Below are positions 44,908 to 51,833 of a DNA stretch of 64,000 bases, one piece after another. Origin of the DNA: SHWB01 sp050246875 (GTDB lineage Bacteria; Pseudomonadota; Alphaproteobacteria; UBA6615); the NCBI GenBank assembly GCA_050246875.1, contig JBFWVF010000010.1, positions 1 to 64,000 on the forward strand, read 5' to 3'. The notes under the pieces are model-generated. The model saw only the letters and a list, made by a program, of their open reading frames with translations, searched no databases and was not told where the DNA came from. The position numbers and the translations under genes are program-made. How positions within the stretch are numbered: the stretch's first letter is position 1; each line of letters begins with the position of its first letter.

Positions 44908-45656
44908 GCGTCTGCGCCGTCGTGCCGGCCGCCGGGCGCGGCACCCGCCTCGGCCTCGACCGGCCGAAGATCCTCGCGCCGCTCACCGCGAGCGAGACGA
45001 TCTGGAGCGTGCTGCGGGCGAAGCTGCTGGCCGTCGCCGACCGCGTGCACGTCGTCGTGGCGCCGGACGGCCTCGCGGCGATGCGTGCGGCGACGCGCGA
45101 CGACCCGGACGCGGGCCGCCTGTCGCTGTCGGTGCAGGAGCGTCCGACCGGCATGGGCGACGCCATCTTCGGCTGCCACGACGCCTGGCGCGACGCGACG
45201 ACGCTGCTGGTCGTCTGGGGCGACCAGGTGTTCGTGTCGGACGCGACGCTGCGGGCGGCGGTCGGCCGCCACGGCGGCGCCGCGCGGCGGCTGGTCCTGC
45301 CCGTCGTGTCGCTGCCCGAGCCCTATGTCGAGTACGTCTTCGCGCCCGGCGGCGGGCTGGACGGCGTGCGCCAGACGCGCGAGGGCGACCGCTGCGCGCC
45401 GGGTGGCCTCGGCGACGTCGGCACCTTCGCGCTCTCCCCTTGCGGTCTCGCCGGGGCGTGGCGAGACTACCGCGCCGGCGCGGCAAGGGGCGCGCGGACC
45501 GGCGAGGTGAACTTCCTGCCGTTCCTGCCCTTCCTGGCGGCGGCCGGCTGGGCGGTCGAACCGTTGATGGTAGCCGACGCGCGCGAGGCGCGCGGCGTCA
45601 ACACGCCGGACGACCTCGCCTACTTCCGTAACCTGCAGGGTGGCCGGGGCCAGTAA
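44904..45656 (+). CDS. Sugar nucleotidyltransferase (GlmU N-terminal type)
   Basis: Nucleotidyltransferase of 250 residues. The pyrophosphorylase signature VVPAAGRGTRLGLDRPKIL is present, and VVWGDQVFVS supplies the metal-binding Asp. It lacks the left-handed helix acetyltransferase domain of full GlmU. It would activate a sugar-1-phosphate as an NDP-sugar. The start overlaps the HAD stop as ATGA. The epimerase gene follows four bases after its stop. Confidence 0.9.
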   Translation: MSVCAVVPAAGRGTRLGLDRPKILAPLTASETIWSVLRAKLLAVADRVHVVVAPDGLAAMRAATRDDPDAGRLSLSVQERPTGMGDAIFGCHDAWRDATTLLVVWGDQVFVSDATLRAAVGRHGGAARRLVLPVVSLPEPYVEYVFAPGGGLDGVRQTREGDRCAPGGLGDVGTFALSPCGLAGAWRDYRAGAARGARTGEVNFLPFLPFLAAAGWAVEPLMVADAREARGVNTPDDLAYFRNLQGGRGQ

Positions 45657-45660
45657 TGCC

Positions 45661-46569
45661 ATGAACGATCTGGTTCTCGTCACCGGCGGCGCCGGCTTCA
45701 TCGGCAGTCATCTCTGCGAGCGCCTGCTGGCGCGCGGCTACCGCGTGCGCGTGCTCGACAACCTCTCCTACGGCCGGCGCGAGCATGTGCCGGCCGGCGC
45801 CGAGCTGGTCGTCGGCGACGTCGCCGACCCCGCCGCCTGTACGGCCGCCTGCGCCGGCGTCGCCGGCGTCTTCCACGCCGCCGCCATGTCGCGCGCCGGG
45901 CCGTCGCTGACGGCGATAGAAGCCTGCACGCAGCAGAACATCGTCGGCACCCAGAACATGCTGGTGGCGGCCCGCGACGCCGGCGCGCGCCGCTTCGTCT
46001 ACAGCGCCTCGTCGACCTATTACGGCAACCGCCCGCCGCCACACGTCGAGACGCTGCCCGGCGAATTCCTCAATTTCTACGGCCTCAGCAAGTTCGTCGG
46101 CGAGGAGTACTGCCGCCTGTTCGACGGCGTCTTCGGTCTGCCGACGGTGAGCCTGCGCTACTTCAACGTCTACGGCCCGCGCCAGCCGCAGACCGGCGCC
46201 TACGCGCTGGTGCTCGGCATCTTCCTGCGCCGCTGGGTCGACGGGCTGACGCTGGAAATCCACGGCGACGGCAGCCAGCGCCGCGACTTCGTGCATGTCC
46301 GCGACGTCGCCGACGTCAACATCGCCGCCTTCGAGAGCGACCTGCGCGCCACCGTGCTCAATGTCGGCACCGGCACCAGCCTGTCGATCCAGCAGCTCGC
46401 CGACATGATCTCGCCCGACCAGCGGCATGTCGAACGCCGGGCCGGCGATGCGGTGGAGACGCTGGCCGACATCGCGCGCACCCGCGCGCTGCTCGGCTGG
46501 GCGCCGCGCGTCGGCTTCGCCGAGGGGCTGGCCGAACTGAAGGACCGCATGCGCCGGGGCCTCGAATGA
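45661..46569 (+). CDS. NAD-dependent epimerase (UDP-glucose 4-epimerase family), second of operon
   Basis: Extended SDR of 302 residues. LVTGGAGFIGSHLCERLL binds NAD and NFYGLSKFVGEE carries the catalytic Tyr and Lys; RYFNVYGPRQ and DFVHVRDVADV are family signatures. ATG at 45661 is preceded in frame by a GTG at 45640, which could also be used. It acts on the NDP-sugar made by the preceding gene, by context. Its stop overlaps the membrane-protein start as ATGA. Confidence 0.92.
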   Translation: MNDLVLVTGGAGFIGSHLCERLLARGYRVRVLDNLSYGRREHVPAGAELVVGDVADPAACTAACAGVAGVFHAAAMSRAGPSLTAIEACTQQNIVGTQNMLVAARDAGARRFVYSASSTYYGNRPPPHVETLPGEFLNFYGLSKFVGEEYCRLFDGVFGLPTVSLRYFNVYGPRQPQTGAYALVLGIFLRRWVDGLTLEIHGDGSQRRDFVHVRDVADVNIAAFESDLRATVLNVGTGTSLSIQQLADMISPDQRHVERRAGDAVETLADIARTRALLGWAPRVGFAEGLAELKDRMRRGLE

Positions 46570-47570
46570 CGGCGGACGACGCCGACCGGCCGGGGGTCCT
46601 GCGCGGCCTGCTGCGCCGTGGCGAGGTGATGACGGCGCTGATGCTGGCGGTGACGCTGGCGGCACTGGTGCCGGTGGCGCTGGCGACCGACACCGGGCGG
46701 CTGTTCGACGCGCTGGGGCGCACCGAGGCGGCGACGATCGGCGCCGTGCTGGCGCTGGCGCTGGCCAACTACGCCCTGCGCGTCGTCCGCTTCGACGTCT
46801 TCCTGCGCCGGCTCGGCATGCGGCTGCCCGCGCGCGCGGCGGCGACGGTCTACGTCGCCGGCTTCGCGATGTCGGCGACGCCGGGCAAGGTCGGCGAACT
46901 GCTGCGCCTGTGGCTGCTGCGCCGCGCTCACGGCCTGGCGTTCCGCCGCACCTTTCCGGTGCTGGTCGCCGACCGCGCCGGCGACGTCATGGCGATGCTG
47001 CTGCTGTGCGTCGCCGGCCTCGCCGCCTTCGCCGACTATGCCGCTGCGGCACTGCCGATGGCGGCGCTGTGGCTGGCGGCGGTGGCGTTGCTGGTGCAGC
47101 CGCGCCTGCTGCTGCGGCTGGTCGGCCGGCTCTACGCGCTGGTCGGCCGGCGGCCGCGGCTCTTCGCCCGGCTGCGCGCGCTGCTGCGCGCCACCGCCGC
47201 GCTGTTCCGGCCACGGCCGCTGGCGCAAGGGCTGGTCCTCGGCGTCGCCGGCTGGTTCTGCGAGTGTGTCGCGCTGTACGTCTGTGCCGCGACCTTCAGC
47301 GCCGACATCACGTTGCTGCAGGCGGTGTTCGTCTTCGCCTTCGCCAACCTCGTCGGCGGCCTGACCCTGGTGCCCGGCGGCATCGGCGGTACCGAGGTCA
47401 CGATGGTCGCGTTGCTGCTGGCCGCCGGCCTCGATCTCGACGCCGCCGTGGCGACGACGACGATCGTCCGCCTCGGTACGTTGTGGTTCGGTATCGCCTG
47501 CGGCTATGTGGTGCTGCTGTCCGGGCTGGCCGGACGGCGATTCGCCGGCGACCGGGAGCAAGCGGCATGA
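46566..47570 (+). CDS. Flippase-like membrane protein (LPG synthase TM-domain family)
   Basis: Integral membrane protein of 334 residues with about eight hydrophobic helices. The family signature is seen in GFAMSATPGKVGELLRLWLL, ADRAGDVMAMLLL and LVPGGIGGTEVTMVALLLAAG. Related proteins move or modify polyprenyl-linked lipids. In this operon a role in handling the lipid-linked glycan is likely. It overlaps both neighbouring genes by four bases. Confidence 0.88.
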   Translation: MTADDADRPGVLRGLLRRGEVMTALMLAVTLAALVPVALATDTGRLFDALGRTEAATIGAVLALALANYALRVVRFDVFLRRLGMRLPARAAATVYVAGFAMSATPGKVGELLRLWLLRRAHGLAFRRTFPVLVADRAGDVMAMLLLCVAGLAAFADYAAAALPMAALWLAAVALLVQPRLLLRLVGRLYALVGRRPRLFARLRALLRATAALFRPRPLAQGLVLGVAGWFCECVALYVCAATFSADITLLQAVFVFAFANLVGGLTLVPGGIGGTEVTMVALLLAAGLDLDAAVATTTIVRLGTLWFGIACGYVVLLSGLAGRRFAGDREQAA

Positions 47571-48547
47571 ACAAGATTCCCGTCACCGTGCTGACCGGCT
47601 TCCTCGGCGCCGGCAAGACGACGCTGCTCAATCGCATCCTCACCGAGCGGCACGGGCGGCGCTACGCCGTCATCGTCAACGAGTTCGGCGAGATCGGCAT
47701 CGACAACGACCTCGTGGTGGATACCGACGAGGAAGTGTTCGAGATGAACAACGGCTGCATCTGCTGCACCGTGCGCGGCGACCTCATCCGCATCGTCGGC
47801 GACCTGCTCGAACGGCGCGACCGCTTCGATGCCATCGTCATCGAGACGACCGGCCTCGCCGACCCGGCGCCGGTGGCGCAGACCTTCTTCGCCGACGACA
47901 GCGTGCGCGAGAAGACGAAGCTCGATTCGATCACCACCGTGGTCGACGCCCGCCATATCGGCCAGCGCCTCGCCGACAGCCACGAGGCCGAGAGCCAGAT
48001 CGCCTTCGCCGACACCATCCTGCTCAACAAGATCGACCTGATGAGCGCGCCCGAGCTGACCGAGGTCGAGCGCCGCATCCGGGCGATCAACCCGCTGGCG
48101 CCGATCCACCGCACGACGCGCTGCGGCGTCGACATCCGCTCGGTGATCGAGCGCGGCGCCTTCGATCTCGACCGCATCCTCGAGGTCGAGCCGCACTTCC
48201 TCGAGCATCACCACCACGATCACGCCGAGAGCGTCGGCAGCGTCAGCCTGCGCGTCACCGAGCCGCTCGACGGCATCCGCACCATGGGCTGGCTGCGCCG
48301 GCTGGTCGACGAGCGCGGCCCCGACCTGCTGCGCACCAAGGGCATCCTCGATCTCGAAGGCTACGACGAGCGCTTCGTCGTGCAGGCGGTGCACAACCTG
48401 CTGGAGGCGGACTTCGCGGCGCCATGGAAGCCGGGGCAGGCGCGCGAGAGCCGCCTCGTCTTCATCGGCCGCAACCTCGATGCCGCCGCCCTGCAGGCGG
48501 CTTTCGCCGCCTGCGTCGCCGGCGACGAGCCGACGCGGTATAGCTGA
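47567..48547 (+). CDS. CobW/COG0523-family GTPase metallochaperone
   Basis: P-loop GTPase of 326 residues. Walker A is GFLGAGKTTLLNR, the metal-binding motif is CICC in NNGCICCTVRGDL, and the guanine motif is NKID. A His-rich loop EHHHHDHAE near residue 212 suggests zinc or cobalt handling. It overlaps the membrane-protein gene by four bases and closes the operon. Which metal and client are not shown; a cobalt client exists in the window (nitrile hydratase), but the link is speculative. Confidence 0.92.
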   Translation: MNKIPVTVLTGFLGAGKTTLLNRILTERHGRRYAVIVNEFGEIGIDNDLVVDTDEEVFEMNNGCICCTVRGDLIRIVGDLLERRDRFDAIVIETTGLADPAPVAQTFFADDSVREKTKLDSITTVVDARHIGQRLADSHEAESQIAFADTILLNKIDLMSAPELTEVERRIRAINPLAPIHRTTRCGVDIRSVIERGAFDLDRILEVEPHFLEHHHHDHAESVGSVSLRVTEPLDGIRTMGWLRRLVDERGPDLLRTKGILDLEGYDERFVVQAVHNLLEADFAAPWKPGQARESRLVFIGRNLDAAALQAAFAACVAGDEPTRYS

Positions 48548-48647
48548 GCGGAAGGGGCGGAGAGGGTTTCGTCCGGCCCGTTGTTGCCCCGGCCGCCGCG
48601 TGGCAAGGTCGCCGGCAACGTCACCACGAACCCGCAGGGAGGCCGGC

Positions 48648-49274
48648 ATGGCCGAGCCCGTCGTCATCGAGGTCTTCAGCGACTACGTCTGACCCTGGTG
48701 CTACCTCAGTACCGTGCGTATCGAAAAACTCGCCAGGGAATACGACGTCGCGATCAGGCTGGTGCACTTCCCGCTGCATCCCGAGACGCCGCAGGAAGGC
48801 CGCCTGATGGCCGAGTACTACGCCAGCCGGGGCCTCGACCCCGACGCCATGTACAAGCGCATGAAGCGGATGATGGAGCTGGAGGGGCTGCCCTACGGCC
48901 AGCGCACCCACAGCTACAACAGCCGCCTCGCGCAGGAACTCGGCGTCTGGGCCGACACGGTGCCGGGCGGCGAGAAACTGCACGATCTGCTCTATCGCGC
49001 CTACTTCGTCGACGGCCGCAACATCGGCGACGTCGCCGTGCTGCTCGACCTCGTCGCGGCGGCCGGCCTGCCGGTCGAGGCGGCGCGCGAGGTGCTGGAG
49101 ACGCGTCGCTACAGCGAGCGGGTCGACGCCGACTGGGCGAAGTCGCGCCAGTACGGCGTGACCGGCGTGCCGACCTACGTCGCCGGCGGCTACGGCGTCG
49201 TCGGCGCCCAGCCGTACGACGTGCTGGAGCAGCTTGCGCGGCAGGCCGGTGCGAAGAAGCGCGAAGAGGGCTGA
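48648..49274 (+). CDS. FrnE/DsbA-like thioredoxin-fold protein with in-frame TGA (candidate selenoprotein)
   Basis: The full reading is 208 residues if TGA at 48690-48692 is read as selenocysteine (codon 15). AGGGAGG five bases before ATG 48648 is a strong start. The N-terminus VIEVFSDYV-U-PWCYL aligns exactly with the DYxCPWCY motif of FrnE/DsbA-family oxidoreductases, with U replacing the first Cys (Cys18 is the second). The rest is intact: KSRQYGVTGVPTYVAGG near the C-terminus is the family cis-Pro region. A SECIS-like hairpin follows the TGA. Without recoding, a 14-residue peptide or a truncated protein from GTG 48714 would be predicted. A nonsense mutation is the alternative. Confidence 0.8.
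48693..48738 (+). promoter_or_regulatory. SECIS-like hairpin directly after the in-frame TGA
   Basis: Hand folding gives a basal stem CCCTGG (48693-48698) with CCAGGG (48733-48738). The upper stem is TCAGTAC (48706-48712) with GTATCGA (48718-48724), with one A-C mismatch and one G-U pair. The apical loop is CGTGC (48713-48717). The loop starts 20 bases after TGA and has G at position two, as expected for bacterial SECIS elements. Folding energy was not computed. Confidence 0.55.
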
Positions 49275-49305
49275 GGCACGCCGCGTCTGCCTTGCCGTCA
49301 CGGGC

Positions 49306-49439
49306 CTCGTCCTTCGAGACGCCGGGCTGCGCCCGGCTCCTCAGGATGAGGCCCCTGTTGTTGTGGGTACCAAACGACTGCTGCTCCCCGCGCCCCTCAC
49401 CCTGAGGAGCCCGCGACGCGGGCGTCTCGAAGGGCGAGG
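49306..49439. repeat. Inverted pair of family B repeats
   Basis: Copy one (49306-49351) reads CGTCCTTCGAGACGCCGGGC...CTCAGGATGAGG; copy two (49395-49439) is its inverted partner CCTCACCCTGAGGAGCC...GTCTCGAAGGGCGAGG. The same pair occurs at 51.5-51.7 kb. Each copy has its own inner hairpin. Confidence 0.85.
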
Positions 49440-49516
49440 GGCGCCCTGCTGCCGCAGGTGACAAGCGGCGCGGCAAGTGCTGCGATGGCGGCCACACGCG
49501 AACGGGGGAAGCGACC

Positions 49517-50488
49517 ATGAAGGCAGTCGTCGTCGGCGAGGGCTGGGCCGAGATGGCGGAGGTGCCGGAGCCCGAGGCGAAGGCCGGCGAGGTGAAGGTG
49601 AAGGTGCGCGCCTGCGGCCTCAACCGCGCCGACGTGGCGGTGGCGAGCGGCCGCGCGCATGGCCGCGTCGGCGGCAAGGGCACGGTCGTCGGTAGCGAGT
49701 GGGCCGGCGAGATCGCCGCCGTCGGCGCCGGCGTGACCGCGTTCAAGCCCGGCGACCGCGTCATGGGCTCCGGCCCCGCCGGCTTCGCCGAGTACGCCGT
49801 CACCGATGCCGGCCGCGTCACGCGCATTCCGGCCAACAACATGACCTTCGCCCAGGCCGCGACGCTGCCGATCGCGCTGCAGACCATGCACGACGCGGTG
49901 GTCACCAACGGCCGCCTCGTCGCCGGCGAGACGATCCTGATGCAGGGCGCCAGCTCCGGCGTCGGGCTGATGGGCATGCAGATCGCCAAGCTCAAGGGCG
50001 CGAAGCTCGTCATCGGCACCTCGACCGATCCCGGCCGCCGCGCGCGCCTGAAGGAGTTCGGCGCCGACCTGGCACTGGACTCGCGCGACCCCGGCTGGGT
50101 GCAGCTTGTGCTCGACGCGACGGGCGGGGCCGGCGTCGACCTCATCGTCGACCAGATCTCGGGCTACGTCGCCAACCAGAACCTCGCGGCGACGCGCGTG
50201 CTCGGCCGCATCGTCAATGTCGGCCGCCTCGGCGGCATGACCGGCGAGTTCAACTTCGACCTGCACGCGCTGCGCCGCATCGACTACATCGGCGTCACCT
50301 TCCGCACGCGCACGCCCGAAGAGGTGCGCGAGATCGTGCGCCGCACCCATGCCGACCTCGGTGCCGCCATCGAGGCCGGCAAGCTGGCGCTGCCGGTCGA
50401 CCGCGAGTTTCCGCTCGACCAGGGCCCGGCGGCGCTGGAGCACATGCGCGCCAACAGACACTTCGGCAAGGTCGTTCTGGCGGTGTGA
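49517..50488 (+). CDS. Quinone oxidoreductase-type MDR protein
   Basis: Medium-chain dehydrogenase/reductase of 323 residues. GSEWAGEIAAVGAGVTAFKPGD is the family core, and MQGASSGVGLMGMQIAKLKGA is the NADPH-binding site. The Cys ligands of zinc-dependent members are absent, so it is a zinc-free QOR type. GGGGGAAGCG precedes the ATG. It stands between two repeat blocks and lies upstream of a classical SDR gene on the same strand. Confidence 0.92.
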   Translation: MKAVVVGEGWAEMAEVPEPEAKAGEVKVKVRACGLNRADVAVASGRAHGRVGGKGTVVGSEWAGEIAAVGAGVTAFKPGDRVMGSGPAGFAEYAVTDAGRVTRIPANNMTFAQAATLPIALQTMHDAVVTNGRLVAGETILMQGASSGVGLMGMQIAKLKGAKLVIGTSTDPGRRARLKEFGADLALDSRDPGWVQLVLDATGGAGVDLIVDQISGYVANQNLAATRVLGRIVNVGRLGGMTGEFNFDLHALRRIDYIGVTFRTRTPEEVREIVRRTHADLGAAIEAGKLALPVDREFPLDQGPAALEHMRANRHFGKVVLAV

Positions 50489-50493
50489 ATCTG

Positions 50494-50643
50494 ACCCTCT
50501 CCGCCCCTCGGGGCGGAGAGGGTGGCGAACGTCAGTGAGCCGGGTGAGGTGGGGGCGTTACCAGCAGTCCTTTTGCTGCGACCGCCTTGCCGGGAACGCC
50601 CCCACCTCACCCTGCCCTCTCCGCCCCGAGGGGCGGAGAGGGT
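50494..50643. repeat. Inverted pair of family A repeats after the QOR gene
   Basis: Copy one begins with a perfect palindrome, ACCCTCTCCGCCCC-tc and its complement (50494-50523), five bases after the QOR stop, and continues to about 50555. Copy two lies at 50596-50643 in reverse order. The first hairpin could end or protect the upstream transcript. Confidence 0.8.
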
Positions 50644-50693
50644 CCGAAAGAGCCGATCAACCCTTACTCAATGCAACGCCAGGAAACCCCACC

Positions 50694-51479
50694 ATGACCG
50701 TTCCTCCCTTCACGCTCGCGGGCAAGCGGGCGCTCGTCACCGGCGCGGCCAGCGGCATCGGCGCCGCCACCGTCGAGGTGCTGGCGAGCCTTGGCGCCCG
50801 GGTGGCGCTGGCCGACATCAAGGCCGACGGCTTCGCCGCCGTGCAGGCCACGATCGGCACGTGCCCGACCGTCACCGGCGACGTCGCCGTCGAGGCCGAC
50901 TGCGAGCGCATGGTGCAGGAAGCGGCGGCGGCGCTGGGCGGGCTCGACGTGGTGGTCAACAGCGCCGGCATCGTCGACGAGGTCAAGCCGGCCCTCGACC
51001 GCGACATGGGGCCGTGGCAGCGCATCCTCGACGTGAACCTGCGCGGCACCTACCAGATCTGCCGCGCCGCTGGCCGCATCATGGTGGCGCAGAAGTCGGG
51101 GTCGATCGTCAACATCGCCTCGGTCAACGGCGAACGCGCCTGGCCGCGGCGAACCGCCTACGGCCCCTCCAAGGCGGCGATCCGCGCCCTGACACGCTCG
51201 CTGTCGGGCGAGTGGGGGCCGCACGGGGTACGCGTCAACGCCGTGGCGCCGGGCTACATCGCCACGCCGATGATTGCCGGGCTGGTGGCGGCCGGGAAGG
51301 TCGACACGGCGCGGCTGGAAGCGCGCACGCCACTGCTGCGCCTCGGCACCCCGGCCGAGGTCGGCATGGCCATCGCCTTCCTCGCCTCCGACTGGGCCTC
51401 CTTCATCACCGGCGAGACGCTGTTCGTCGACGGCGGCTGGGAAGCCTTCGGCGGCGCCGGCGACGTGCGGACGTTCTAG
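50694..51479 (+). CDS. Short-chain dehydrogenase/reductase, classical
   Basis: Classical SDR of 261 residues. VTGAASGIGAATVEVL binds the cofactor, the structural motif is NSAG (VVNSAGIVDE), the catalytic Ser lies in NIASVNG, and the Tyr-Lys pair is in AYGPSKAAI. FITGETLFVDGG closes the fold. Unlike the SDR pair at 10-12 kb, this one has a complete active site. Substrate unknown. Confidence 0.93.
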   Translation: MTVPPFTLAGKRALVTGAASGIGAATVEVLASLGARVALADIKADGFAAVQATIGTCPTVTGDVAVEADCERMVQEAAAALGGLDVVVNSAGIVDEVKPALDRDMGPWQRILDVNLRGTYQICRAAGRIMVAQKSGSIVNIASVNGERAWPRRTAYGPSKAAIRALTRSLSGEWGPHGVRVNAVAPGYIATPMIAGLVAAGKVDTARLEARTPLLRLGTPAEVGMAIAFLASDWASFITGETLFVDGGWEAFGGAGDVRTF

Positions 51480-51833
51480 CGGGCGGTCCTTACCTGGTCT
51501 CCGCCACGGGCCCCGTCCTTCGAGACGCCGGGCTGCGCCCGGCTCCTCAGGATGAGGCCCTTGAGGTTGGGCCTGCATTCCGGGGGTGATAGGCCGGATC
51601 GCCCGCGCCACGGCTTCCCACGCACCTCACCCTGAGGAGCCCGCGCCAGCGGGCGTCTCGAAGGGCGAGGGGCGTCGGCCGTGGCCGGTCCACGCGTCAC
51701 CCGCGCTGCCACGAAAATGCCCCGATCCGGCCGCGCGGGCGCCCGGCGGAACCCCGAGGATCGCGCCTGACCGCACCTGTCCGGTGACTGCGGACCGGCG
51801 GGGCGGCGGGGATCGTCGACCGGGGAACTCACC
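51480..51833. repeat. Gene-free stretch with an inverted pair of family B repeats
   Basis: No gene is seen. Copy one at 51515-51557 and copy two at 51625-51670 match the pair at 49.3-49.4 kb almost base for base, including the inner hairpins. The remaining 160 bases before the sortase-substrate gene show nothing clear. Confidence 0.8.

Noticed and set aside
48697..48713. GGTGCT-acctc-AGTACC hairpin as the SECIS element
   Set aside because: It has six pairs, but its loop starts only ten bases after the TGA and contains no G, so it fits the bacterial SECIS pattern less well than the fold reported.
48714..49274. FrnE-like gene starting at GTG 48714 as a shorter normal protein
   Set aside because: It would lack the whole CPWC active site and the first strand. 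The strong ribosome-binding site belongs to ATG 48648, and upstream homology is exact.
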